From Alopecurus myosuroides (lineage: Eukaryota; Streptophyta; Magnoliopsida; Poales; Poaceae), in assembly GCA_028641055.1 (NCBI GenBank), contig CM054062.1:9154047-9218046 (forward strand): DNA of 64,000 nt. The letters run 5' to 3'. This document shows positions 21,366 to 32,581 of the stretch, piece by piece (within the stretch, counting starts at the first letter, position 1; the number at the start of each line of letters is the position of its first letter). The notes under the pieces were generated by a model. That model was not told the origin of the DNA. It made no database searches and saw only the letters and a list, made by a program, of their open reading frames with translations. Made by a program: the position numbers and the translations under genes.

Positions 21366-24300
21366 TGTAACATCCAAGTATGAAAACCCTTAGTTGTTTT
21401 ACTTGTTGTTTTTATTTAAGCAATGCATCATATCATCATCCTCATATTTATTTCTGTTTGCATTGTTTTCATATGAAATTTAAACTTGTTATCAACTTCT
21501 GTTTTCACACTTGTCTGTTACAACCTTTCAAATAAAGAAGCGCAAACTAAAAACCTCTTTTGTTTTCAAGCAACTCATTATAATTCACCTTTTAAGTTGT
21601 TGCTAAAATCAATTGCTCAATTTAATCAATTATTTCCAAGTCTTTCCCAAACTCAAAACAATTCTCAAATCATCAATCCTTTGAATCCATGAAGTTATCA
21701 CAACTTGGTATTCTTCAAAAACATTCTAAACCCTAGGGGAAACCCTATTGATTTTGCCTTGTTTTTCCAATAATAAATAATATGGCAATTTTCACTTAAT
21801 TTGGTTCAATTTTGAAACAGCAATCAAACATTTGAAATTTTGAAAACCAAAAATACCAAATGGTTTCTTTTCACCTAAGAAGCTTACCCAAATTTTTTCC
21901 AAAATTTTATCTAAGTTAAAACCTATTTATTTCATCCAAAAGCATTTGCTACAAAAAAAACAGCACATCTCATAATACAAAAAAAAAAGAAGAGCAAAAC
22001 GTTTCAACCAGGTGGGGGAGAAGGCCCAGCCCACCTGTGTTGGCCCGATACCCCCCTCTTCTACCTCCGTACAGGAGGTGACGCAATGGAGGACAGCGAC
22101 AGGAGCCCCTCCCTCAACCACTCGATGGTCCTCCCCCCTCCTATTTATCTCCTCCTCTCCCCTCCCGAGCTAAACCCTAACCCTAGTCGCTCCTCTCCCC
22201 CTCCTATCTTCCCCAGCCGCCGCCGCCTCGAGGAGATCATCCTCGGCTGCTGTGCCACGGCCATCGCCGCCGGAGCACATCGCCGCCGCACCTGTCCGCC
22301 TCCGGCCATCCCGAGTACCCCCACGCGAAGCCGGTACCATCTTCTTTCCATTCCCACTCCTTCCCTCTCCTTTTTCCTGCGGATCGGTCACCGATTTCTT
22401 CCACGAAGATCACCTCGAGTGCCCTCTGTTCGTTCATATCTGTAACGATCTGAAGATCGTGTGCTTGCAGGTTCAGTTAACTCAGCGTTTGCAAACTCCA
22501 AAACCCCACCAGCACCTTAGCCATCAACAAACGCAGCGATACCCTGCTGGTTTGATGCGCGCGCAGTGAAGCCAGAGGTTGCGGGTTCGATTCCCAGCCC
22601 CACTCTTTTTCTGTTTTAATTCGGTACAGCCCGCACCCAACTCCTTAACCTGTTCAGAGGTGCAGTCCCACCAACAAAAATCGCATTAGCCTAGTGGTGG
22701 TGTTCCTTTGCATCAACCAGGAGGTGGAGGGATCAAGTCCCCTCCCTCCCAAATAAAACCAAGTTTTATTTTTACAATGGTTTGGTACTGGAATATTTAG
22801 CAAATCACCACTAAGCCCCTGGCCCTTATTTCTAGCCCCTGGAAATTTTTTTCCTAAGTCCCTAGAGGCATTAAAATGGCAGATTGCACCCTATACTTCC
22901 AAAATGCATAACAAATTCATTTTAACTCCAAAATTAACTTTTTAAATATGTTTTCAATACCAAATTAAATGTTCTATCCAAATATAAAATTTGTTTACTG
23001 TTTTGAATATTTTAAATTGGTGCAAAATTTGAATTCTTGTCAAATTCCCTTAAATTTGCAAAATTCATAACTTGTTCATAAAAATTCCAAATTTCACAAA
23101 CCAAATATGTTTTTCAATCAACTTTTCATGTACTTTCCAAATATAAATTTTGTTTTCTGGTATGAATAATTAAAATTGCTTAAACAATTTGAATCTTGTT
23201 TAATTCAATTACAAATTGTTTAATGTTATTTAATTCATAATTAATTAATCCAAAGTCCAATTTCAAAATGTGAAACATGCAATCCAACTAAAATTTGATA
23301 ATCTTTTCAAATATCAACTTTGTTATTTGCTTTGCACCCTTTAACTTGTTGATAACAACCACTACTGGTTCAACCTCATTAAGTAACAATAATTTCCAAA
23401 CTTGTTAATGTTTTCTAAAGTGGTTAACTATCATTCCAATTGCATTTAACTTGTTATCTTATTGTTCCTCATCATGCATGCATCATACTAAGCCACTTAC
23501 ACATGATGCTTAGTGATAGAACAATTAATTCAACTCTAAAGCATGGGCTTCCATATGCAACCTTTGCATATGGAACCCTATTTAAACTTGTGTTTCACAT
23601 CAAGTAGTTTACTTTGGTGCATCTATTGAACATGACATGCATCATCCCATGTTTGTGCACCTATGCCATGTATTGATTGCCCGTCTTCCTTCGTTGTTGT
23701 TTTTGCTTCTTCTCGCTTAGACGACGACGTTGGTACCGACGAGACTTACGACACCACTACTCAGGACCTAGCCCAGTACGAGACTGAGCTGCCAGGCAAG
23801 TTATCACTCACATGAATCATCGAGTTCTCTTCCACACTTGTTTTCGATACTATCCTTTTGTCTACTATTGCTAGCCCTATGTATCGTTGCTATTCTCCGA
23901 ACCCATCACATGATTCCCTGAACCAATGATATTGCCTCACCTCCATACCCACAGCCTTTATTTGTGCCTGTTCTTATCTAGCATGCTTAGGGTTGCTTTT
24001 GCTCGAGCCTGTTGTCGGTTACTTCTTTTATTATCGTGCTATTATTATCTGTTACCGTTCCGAGGTCTCGAATGTTAATCAATCAATCCTGTTAATGCTG
24101 CTGTTAATAATAATTTGATGATAAGGCACCGGCAGGAGGCCCTTTGTGGTTTTGAGGCCTGCTAGTGTCGACACTAATAGGAAAAGGGTCTTGTCTACTG
24201 ATCCATGATGAGCGCACTACCCGCATGTGGGAAGCGAGTATGGGCGCCCCCCTCAACTTGACTCGATTCGCATCTCGTCCAAATCGCCGTACTAGTTCGG

Positions 24301-25590
24301 GCTTTCCATTTGCTACATCATATGCAGGTACGAACCCGAGGCCAGGGTGGAACTTTTGTAGTCGGCATTTAGGGCGGCGTGGTCTTCCAGTGCTATGAGG
24401 GTCCTCCTTTTCTTCGGGGGGCTCGATTAGCCGCGCACGCACAGCACGCGGTGCTTTGGGCTTGATGCGAAGAACAGTTGGTTGTGTTGAGTGTCTCGCT
24501 TGGTGGGTTTGATTCCCATCTGGCGGGATATTCTTACGTGTACGGTTACTATGGTGCACCCCTGCAGGGATAAATCTTCTCGAGAAGCCGTGTTTTCCGC
24601 GGTTATGGATTACTTGGTGAAAGTACTGGCTAACAAGTACTCAGGACAACTTCAACATAATGTTCAATCATGTTTCACCCAATGATTAATAACCTGACTA
24701 GTAATAGCTTATTCACACCAATAACTTGATTCACCTTATTATAACGGTGTGAGTTATCCTCGGATTGCTTCTTCGGATAAGGGGCGAGATCCAGGATGGG
24801 TTTGTTTGAAGTTATCTTTCAGTTGGTTACAATTCCTCGATCTTATCTTTTCTATTAGCCGGACACAAGTAGTATTTTCTGTAGTTGGTTAGAGCAGCCC
24901 GCTGTAGCTTTTATAATACCTATCTCCTTCCGTTGATCCCAAGCATCAAAGCTTGTGTTGACGAGTAACTCCTTGATGAAGTGTGAGTCTTGCTTGCCAG
25001 TACATCAAATGTACTGACCCCGTTGGGGCTGTGGTTTACGCAGAGTACGACTACGGCTACGATGATCACCAGGATGGCTACTTCGTGGAGTTTGACGACG
25101 CTGCAGACGAGTAGTTGGCTGGACCCCGGGCAGGATCCAGGACCTACGTGGATGGGCTTCGTTTTCCTTATTTTCTTCGGCTTCTTAAGCCTTGGATTTG
25201 TCTGTACTCAGACCCATTTGATTGCTTCCGCTGATGTAATGGATGATATGTTGGGACATGTGTCCTCTGGATGAGTGTTTTGCTATCTCTGCCTTAGTGA
25301 AGGCTATTTGCAAACTTATTTCATTCTTTTGTGTCTTAGAGACAGTTTGTGCTATCATTTCGTTCAAAGCTGTTGACGTACAGTGCGTGCTTGAATATGA
25401 AGTACGTCGAAAGTAGCGCCTTAGGTTCCTAGCGGATAGTTTACTTCGACGGTGGGAGCAGGGCTTGTGTTGTCGCGCATAAGCGCAGGCCTACCAGGAA
25501 GCTGGGACGTGGGAGCAGGTATGCCCCATAATCCAAGCACCTGACTTCCAGTTCGTGCGATGAGTATCCTCTAGAAACCGGGGTGCGACA
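21366..25590 (+). repeat. 3' LTR of D1
   Basis: The LTR is 4225 bp and nearly identical to 11310-15534 at an offset of 10,056. Visible differences include CTATG/CTCTG near 22428, TTGTCG/TTTTCG near 23842, GTTTG/ATTTG near 23959, GACCC/GACAC near 24171 and CTCC/CTTC near 25176, plus small changes in A- and T-runs. Confidence 0.95.
23721..25114 (+). CDS. Candidate acidic exons of the LTR-embedded gene (D1 3' LTR copy)
   Basis: This is the 3' LTR copy of the two exons described at 13665-13739 and 14988-15058. The exons are 23721-23795 and 25044-25114 (TAG at the end), separated by the GC-AG intron. Both exons are identical to the 5' LTR copies as far as I can see. In a 3' LTR position such a unit could be transcribed independently of the retrotransposon RNA. 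Confidence 0.38.
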
Positions 25591-26592
25591 GTGGAGTCTT
25601 TTCTTCAAAATTTCTTCATTGATCATCCTTGTAGCTCTTCATGTTGCCACCAAGTTGATATTGAAGTTTCATTCTTGTGCTTGAGTCTTGATCTCCATTT
25701 TGCTGACTTGGTGAATTCTTGAAGCAAGAATGGGGGAGTGGAGAAGTAGATGGAGAACAAGGAACTAGTGTTTAAGATTCACTACTTGGTACTATATGTG
25801 ATTGATACCTTCTAAGGACTTGGCTTGGATCCAAATAGTCATAACATCAAGGAATAGATAATGAAAACAAATTCTAAGACATGGTGAAATGGATGTATCA
25901 CTATGTTGGGTTTTTGGTCAAAACACATGGTCATGGTCCAAGGGTGTCCAAAATGGTTGGGCATAATGTCTATGGTTCAAGGTTACCAAATGGAGCAATT
26001 TTGCAAAAGGAATTATAGTGAAAATATTTATAGAAATTATTCTATGTCAAAAATACTCAAATAGACAACTTAATTCTAAAATCAATTTTAAATTGTTCAA
26101 ATATTATTTTGGGACAGAGGATATGAAATTACACATCCTAAGGTTTCCAAATATATTTTATTTACAATTTTTGGATTTGTAGACTTTGAATTATGCCAAA
26201 TTTCATCAAACAAGCATATTTGAAATTGAACAAATTTAAGTTTGTCAAATTTGAATTTGGCCAGTGCCAAAAGTTTCTAATTGTCAAGGGCTTTTCAAAA
26301 AGTCTAAGATTTCTAAATTTGGCTTCATGGATCAAAAGATATGATGGATTGAAGTTGCAGGGGCTAATCTGTAAAACTGCCAAAATAATTCCAGCGGGAG
26401 AAATTTTCAAAATAGGAATGGCCACGTGGAAGCTCCTGATTGGACAGAGATGCTGACTGGGCTGCTGCGTGGCATGCTGACTGTGTAGGTGACGTGGATA
26501 AGTGATTGGATCTGGGCCGTCAGATCCAAATCCAACGATAGCTTACCGCTTGGGCTAGATTTAATCCTACGCGTCCGATTTGGATCAAACGG

Positions 26593-27210
26593 CTAGAGAG
26601 GGCTAGGTTTACCTCGATCTGCCGGAGGGGTGGCCGGAAAATGTCGGGGCGGCGGTGCGCTGCTCGGGACCTTGCCGGAGATGGCACTATGGTGCTCCTC
26701 TTGCTCATCGGGGTAGTCTACGAGGCTCGGGAGACCATGGCGAGGAAGAAGGTGACTACGTCGCGGGCTCGCGCTTCCCGGGACAGCACCTACGCGCGGA
26801 CGGAGGGGTTCGGTCTCCGGCGGCGTCGGGTGGATAGCGGCGACGATACGGAGAGTCCCAGAGCCGGAAGAGGGTACGGGGAGGATCAGCGCGTCACCGC
26901 GAGTCTTCTTGCGTCGACGTAGCTCTCCAGCGGAGCTCCATTTGGCGGCGCGGTGGACTCCCGACGAGGATGTAGTGAGGAACTCCGGTGAGCTCGGCGC
27001 GACGATTTGGCTGCAAAACAAATTCTCCCAAGTGGTCACAGAGATGCCACATGACATTGGGAAGAGATAGGGATAGAAAGCGGAGGAGAGGACCTGGCTG
27101 GTCGCCGGAATCGAAGAAAATGGGCCGCGGGCAGGAGCTTTTCCGGCGAGGAAATCCGAGAGAGTGGGGGCATGAAATCTAATGGTACCAGAGGGTAAAT
27201 GACGAGGCAT
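26593..27210 (-). other. GC-rich leader of LTR C with an open frame
   Basis: A 205-codon minus-strand frame opens with ATG at 27210 just after a TTAAAT-type TATA candidate near 27218. It is Pro-, Ser- and Arg-rich and matches no domain I know. The position matches the GC-rich leaders of D1 and D2, so I read it as transcribed leader rather than a proven protein. One stretch (SLVDYPDEQEEHHS) is acidic like the small exons in D1 and D2. Confidence 0.35.
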
Positions 27211-27319
27211 TGGAGGGATTTAAGGGGCAGGAAACGCCACATCAATTGGTTGCTTAAAACTCGCGAATCAATGGGATTAAAAATCGGGAAGAAACGGTAG
27301 AGGGAGGTTGATGACGACC

Positions 27320-27338
27320 TGACGTCATGCTGACGTCA
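27320..27338 (-). promoter_or_regulatory. as-1-like pair of TGACGTCA motifs in LTR C
   Basis: Two perfect TGACGTCA palindromes lie at 27320-27327 and 27331-27338, 11 bp apart start to start. Paired TGACG motifs are the binding sites of TGA-type bZIP factors (as-1 elements). The pair lies about 100 bp upstream of the TATA-like TTAAAT on the minus strand, a usual position for as-1. Confidence 0.6.
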
Positions 27339-28222
27339 GCATAAATTTCTTTTTCTTTTTATTTCCTGTTTTTAATATCTCTTGATTTAAGTATCCAAAT
27401 GACCCCATTTAAATTTCTAAAAATTTCTAAAAACAATATCTTTCTGTTTATAACATTTGTATACACATTTCAACACATTGCACTTTTTATATTTTTGAAA
27501 ATATAAATAATTATTAATAGTACTTAATGTATAATTTTAAATTAGAAAAATAATAAAATGAGTTTTTGATTAAATAAAATTTCAGAGACAATAAACATGT
27601 CAAATACTATTTTTGAGAGTCATTTTACCTCACTTTCATATTTTTATAAACTTAACATTTCAATGATTTACTAATAGTAACTTTATTCCATTTTTAAATA
27701 ATAAAAATTATATAAATATAAAAGTGGCTTAACTAAAATTTAGAAAACTCCTCAAGCTTTAATATTGTTTTCAAGTCCTATTTTGTGTTATTTTCAAATC
27801 AAAACATTTTATGAATATCACTTTATGTTTAAAACTTGGAATGACATTTGGATATCAATATAAATAGTTTTTATTCTCATAAAATAATTTGGAGGCATAG
27901 GAACTATTAGAGGTAATAATTTTATGGTTTCAAAGGTTATAAAACATTATTCAAAGTAATATTTGATTTTTAAAACATGTTATAAAATAAGGTTTTCTAA
28001 GAGAAAGCAATTTCTTTGAATAAAGAATATTTATTTTGAATAGGCTTTTAGGGTTTATGGAATAGAGGTATAATGGATTTTTATTTCCACATACATTGGA
28101 AACATGTATTGTTTTCTTTTGTTTTTTTACTTTATTTGGTTCTTGGTGACTTGCATAACATGAAAACAAAAAGTTTCAAATTTTTGTGATTTTTGAGTTT
28201 TCCAAAAATCAGGGATGTTACA

Positions 28223-28300
28223 AACTTGCTGCTGTTCTACAAACCTCTGCACTTGGAGGCCCAACATTGTCTACAAGAATAGAAGCGTGCATAGACATCA
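28223..28300 (+). mobile_element. Solo LTR A-prime, right end
   Basis: The first five bases (AACTT) duplicate 9241-9245 and mark the insertion of C. The rest (TTCTACAAACCTCTGCACTTG onward) aligns with the PBS-proximal end of the element-A LTR at 2914-2990. The LTR end …GACATCA is followed by GTGGT (28301-28305), the target duplication of A-prime. Confidence 0.85.
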
Positions 28301-28305
28301 GTGGT

Positions 28306-28902
28306 AACTAGGAATGTTTCTAGTGTTCTCCCTACCAAGGATACTAGTAGCAAGGTAGTAAGTAAAATATCTAAGAGCAAGAAGTTGAATGTTCCTTATC
28401 TTCCCACGCTGGGATGAGCGACCATCATCGTTGGTGATTTCTCGGTAAAGCGCCATAAGATCCACGGGTTTCTCCTGAATCCGGCACGTTGTCCCGGTAG
28501 CGTTGATACCTACAATGGCACAAAAATCTTCCAAAGACAAAGAAAAAGATCTACTATATAATTTGAAGCCAACAGTGGGACCAAAATGTGTGTTTCAAAA
28601 TTGAAAACTCTCAACAAAAGATTTTGTGAGAGCTTCATACTGAGGCCCTTCATCCTCCATATAGTTGGTTAGACCAACTCTTTCAATAAGCATATGAAAG
28701 TCATCTAATAGATCTGCACTTCTTAGAAATGTAATGCAAGGAAAGCTAGATGAGTTAGCGATACCATAACTCCCGCATCGTCAATAGTCGGTGCAATAAC
28801 GTCTTCATTGTACGATGGCCTCACTGAAGTGGATGAGCGTGAGGGCCTTGTCCTTCTAGGAGCATCACTCCTAAATATCTCTCCAAAATTATAACTATCC
28901 AT
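28306..28902 (-). pseudogene. Env-position ORF of element B, N-terminal part
   Basis: The minus-strand ATG at 28902-28900 starts a protein beginning MDSYNFGEIFRSDAPRR, an opening I recall from the third ORF of wheat Athila-type elements. Later phrases include LERVGLTNYMEDEGPQ-like text in a shifted frame and SLEDFCAIVGINATG. At least one frameshift (around 28745) and one in-frame stop (near 28603) break it. It then runs into the A-prime insertion at 28305 and continues at 7873. Role unknown: it sits where an envelope gene would be, but no envelope feature is visible. Confidence 0.5.
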
Positions 28903-29869
28903 CTATAAATTTTTTCAACAATCATCACAAAAATTAATTTCAAGCAACTATAAGGTGGAAACTACCATAGGGACTTATATGAGAGCTAAACATGCATCAA
29001 AAATACATTATTTCTACTCAAATCAAGCATGCAAACTCACATAAGTTGTCACCTACAGTACCAAAATACTCAAGAAATACTTCACTGGACAAATATCTAC
29101 TTGGATCATCGGAGGAGTCACATACCGGAGATCAAACACACCAAATCTCAGCACAAATGATGGGCTGAAGAAGGAGATCGCAAATCTAGAGGGAGAACAA
29201 CAAGAACACGGGTTCCAGAAAATGTTTTCAGTTTGGGAGGTGAGAGAGAAGACTTTGGCAGGGAGAGAGTTAGTGGGGGGCAGGGGGCCCACACCATGTG
29301 CTGGCGCCACCAGGGGTTGGCCGCGCCACCCCATGGTGTGCCTGACTGGTGGGTCCCCCTGTGGCCTCCCAGGTGGCTCTCTGCCTCATTTTTGACGTAA
29401 AAAACATTATAATTTTTCTGGAATTTTTCGAGAAACTTTATTTTTTGGATTTTTCCAGAATTTTAATAAATAATAATATCGCTGAAAAATGAAGATGGAA
29501 TGATGGAAAACGCCAGCAAAACCAAACCTACAGTAGTTCTAGGACACACTACTAAACATATACCCACTGAGAACGGAAGAAAACATATGGAAAACGTGGT
29601 TGTGAATAGTGAAAACGTGAGTAGACGATGGAAAACGAGGTGAAAACGTGTGTGGGCATGAGTGAACATAGTGAAAACAATAAGAAAACATGATATACTT
29701 TCTGGAAGCACAGCGAAAACAAGCATATGAATAAGTAAACGTAGTGATAACATTGTTTTCTTCATTTAAAATCACTTTGTTAACAAGGTTAATCAAGTCT
29801 TACTACTAAAATAATTTCATATGAAACAAAACTTTGTTTCTCACTAAATACTCATGCTACCTTAACCTT
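28903..29869 (-). mobile_element. Non-coding segment of element B where RT-integrase would lie
   Basis: This segment of about 0.97 kb joins the damaged protease region to the env-position ORF. None of the RT (YxDD), RNase H or integrase (HHCC, DD35E) motifs are present on either strand, so about 3 kb of pol is missing. A GC-rich block at 29278-29390 contains imperfect inverted copies of CCACACCATG-type sequence. Confidence 0.55.
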
Positions 29870-30650
29870 GATTGATATAGTCCCAGTCATGATAGTCTCA
29901 TATTCTTTAGTTGGCTTTGGAATAGGAAAATAAAATTCTCCAATCTTGATGGTCTCAATATTTTCAATTGAATTTAGACCATATTTCTTATCGATCTTCT
30001 TGGGAAAATAAACAGTGTGCTTTTTATCATTAACATTTAAAGTAACTTTTCTTTGATTGCAATCAATAAAATCCCCTTAAGTATTAAGAAAAGGTCTTCC
30101 AAGAATAATAGACATATTATCATCTTCAGGCATTTCCAACACAACAAAGTTAGTTAATATCAGATAATTATTAGCAACTTGAACAGGAACATCCTCACAT
30201 ATACACACAGGAATAGCAATAGACTTATCAGCCATTTGCAAAGATATATCAGTTGGTATCAATTTTTCTAGGAGGAGTCTTTTATAGAGAGTAAAAGGCA
30301 TGACACTAACTCCAGCTCAGGGATCACACAAAGCAGTTCTAACATAATTATGTTTAATAGAACAGGGAATAATTGGTATACCAGGATCTCCAAGTTTTTT
30401 AGGAACCTTTCCATTAAAAGAGTAATTAGCAAGCATAGTGGAAATTTCCTCATTAGGAATTTTCCTTTTGTTAGAGACAATATCTTTCATATATTTTGCA
30501 TAAGGAGGCAATTTAATAGCATCAGTTAAAGGAATTTGCAAGAATAAAGGTTTCATCCATTCACATAATTTGTTATAGTGTTCTTCTTCTTTTGATTTGT
30601 GTTTCTTATTAGGATACGACATTGGTTTTTGTACCCAAGGTTCTCTCTCA
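29870..30650 (-). pseudogene. Damaged protease region of element B
   Basis: On the minus strand the sequence encodes an Athila-type region containing EISTMLANYSFNGKVPKKLG, then ALCD followed by a stop where the catalytic D-L/T-G-A motif belongs (near 30315), and then an intact stretch (MPFTLYKRLLLEKL, LQMADKSIAIPVC, SIILGRPFLNT). A further stop follows NT at about 30077. The catalytic loop is lost, so no working protease is expected. It directly follows gag. Confidence 0.6.
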
Positions 30651-30859
30651 TTACCATGATTATTAGCAACAAAATCTTCCTTAGTGTACTTTGTATTCTT
30701 ATTTTGCTTTTCGGGTTCCTATTCAATTTCTTCTTTACCAGAAGCATCATTATTTTCATTACCACTTTCAGTTTCAGCATCAGAGATGGATATACTATTA
30801 GGATCTTTAGCAAGTTCAGAGGATTCTACATCAGTTTTATGTTTCTTCTTCTTTTTCTT

Positions 30860-32493
30860 CTTAGTATGAATCTTGTTCAACCCTTTTAGGATGTCCCTCA
30901 GGATATAAAGGATCTTGTGTAGCAATACCACTTCTAGTTCTTATTTCATAAGCATGTTTTTCTTTAGAAGCATTAACTAGCAAATCTTTTTGCACTTTAG
31001 CAAGTTGATCAATTTGAGTTTGAACCATTTGAAAATGTTTAACAAGCATTTTAACATCATTGGAGGTTCTTTTTAAAATATCATGCAAATTATCAATATC
31101 TCTAGAGTTTTCCATTAGAAGATTTTGCACTCTCATATTAAGATTATCCTCCTTAATAACATCATTATCAAATTCATCTAAACATTGATCAGGAGGTTTA
31201 TTATAGGGAATATCTCTACTATCAAAATATTGGCGAGAGTGTACCTCAATTGTGGATGAGTGAGGGATTGGCTTACATAATTCTTCTATAGGTGGAAGAT
31301 TCTTCACATCTTCAGATTTAGTACCCCTCTCTTTAAGAGATTTCTTGGCTTCTCTCATCACTTCATCATTTAATTCAATCACCCCCCTCTTCTTGGGTGT
31401 TGGTGTCGATACTGGAGTAGGGGTCAGCTCAGGCTCAACCATAGTCCAATCATCATGATTTTGGCTTATTTTTTCCATTAATTCCTCGGCTTCATCTCGG
31501 GTCCTTTGCGTGAAAACACAACCAACACAACTAAGTATGTCCTAAATTCAACAGTTAGTCCATTATAGAATATACCAAGAAGTTCATTATTTTCTAGCTT
31601 ATGCCCAAGTGTAACCCTAACTAAAGAACAGAACCTTGCCCAAGATACAGGCAATTTCTCTCCTTCCAATTGCTTGAAATTAAATATATTTTGTAAAGCA
31701 GCATGTTGAGCGCTAGCAGGAAAATATTTCTGAAAGAAAGCATTAACCAAACCAATAGGACTATCAATAGATCTCGGAGATAAATTATTAAACCAAGTTT
31801 TAGCTTCATCTTTTAATGAGAAAGGGAATATTTTAGCAACAAAGTAGCTACGTTTCTTAAGATCATCAGAGAATAAATTACTCAAAGAGGAGAGCTCATT
31901 CATATGTTTCATAGCACTTTCATTTTTAGTACCACAAAAAGGTTATTTATCAACAATAGATATATAAGATAAATCAAGAGAGAAATCATAATTCTTATCC
32001 CTAATATTAATGGGAGAAGTGGCAAACTTAGCATCAGGAAATAATTTATATTTAACAGCACGACTTTCAATAAGACTTATAACAACATCTCTATCCTTCA
32101 TAGCATGTATTTCATCAATAGGATCATCATTAAGTTCAATATAGGGATCATCAAAATCATCACTAGGATTTTCTCTAAGCTCAGGTGAAACAGCAGTAGT
32201 AACTGGATTTTTATCACGAGTTTGAGTGTTTGCAATATTTTTAGCTTTAGCAATAGTAGCATCTAAGAAAGGACCGAGAGAACCACTCTCGTCAAGCATA
32301 GTAGAAGCATCATCAAAAGTATCAGAAGTATTTTCAGATTCAGCAGAAGTAGCACGTGTAGCATGTGTATGTGGTGGTGTAAATAGCTTACTCATAACAG
32401 ACGGTGAATCAAGAGCAACAAGGTGTTCAGAGTTGTACCTCTTCTTGTAGTGGATGGTAATATAGGAACCTTTCCATCACGAGTCTTACCCAT
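30860..32493 (-). pseudogene. gag: Gag of element B, broken
   Basis: The likely start is ATG 32493-32491 (MGKTRDGKVPILPSTTR). Recognisable phrases are FSLKDEAKTWFNNL, FFQKYFPASAQHAAL, CSLVRVTLGHKLENNELL, PTPKKRGVIELNDEV, DQCLDEFD and TQDPLYPEGHPKRVEQD, matching Athila-lineage Gag as I remember it. The frame is broken by a shift near 32440, a TAA near 31940 and another shift near 31500. The retrotrans_gag core is around 31,580-31,850. No zinc knuckle is seen. It would form the particle shell if intact; this copy cannot. Confidence 0.65.
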
Positions 32494-32551
32494 GATGAAT
32501 GATTGGCATTAGATAATAGTACTCTCCAGTGAGCTCGCAAATAAAGCTACG

Positions 32552-32570
32552 CTCCCCGGCAACGGCACCA
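32552..32570 (-). other. Primer-binding site of element B
   Basis: On the minus strand it reads TGGTGCCGTTGCCGGGGAG, one base different from the site of element A (TGGCGCC). It lies 11 bases inside the LTR end at 32582. Confidence 0.8.
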
Positions 32571-32581
32571 GAAAATAGTTT

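Larger units (their letters stand above)
11310..25590 (+). mobile_element. D1: complete young chromovirus (Ty3/gypsy)
   Basis: The element is 14,281 bp with two LTRs of 4225 bp each (11310-15534 and 21366-25590) and a perfect 5-bp target duplication, GTGGA (11305-11309 and 25591-25595). It has an initiator-Met primer site, an extra ORF (15913-16728), an intact gag-pol frame with C-terminal chromodomain (16937-21328) and a polypurine tract. The chromodomain, primer site and long LTRs point to the Tekay-like clade. By eye the LTRs differ at about ten substitutions plus a few homopolymer indels, roughly 0.25 percent. At a commonly used grass rate of 1.3e-8 per site per year this suggests an age near 0.1 million years. 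All parts needed for autonomy seem intact. Confidence 0.95.
25596..28222 (-). mobile_element. Solo LTR C, proximal (5') part
   Basis: On the minus strand the LTR starts TGTAACATCCCTG at 28222. About 850 bp of AT-rich sequence follows, then a bZIP-type motif pair (27320-27338), a GC-rich leader (26593-27210) and a mixed region down to the D1 insertion, where GTGGA is duplicated (25591-25595). It has no internal retrotransposon sequence. Confidence 0.75.

Noticed and set aside
9246..28222. Element C as a DNA transposon with terminal inverted repeats
   Set aside because: The 11-bp inverted ends fit ordinary LTR termini, the target duplication is 5 bp, and the internal layout matches large chromovirus LTRs; no transposase is seen.
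28903..29870. Hidden reverse transcriptase in element B
   Set aside because: I looked for YxDD, the integrase finger and DD35E on both strands between protease and third ORF and found none.
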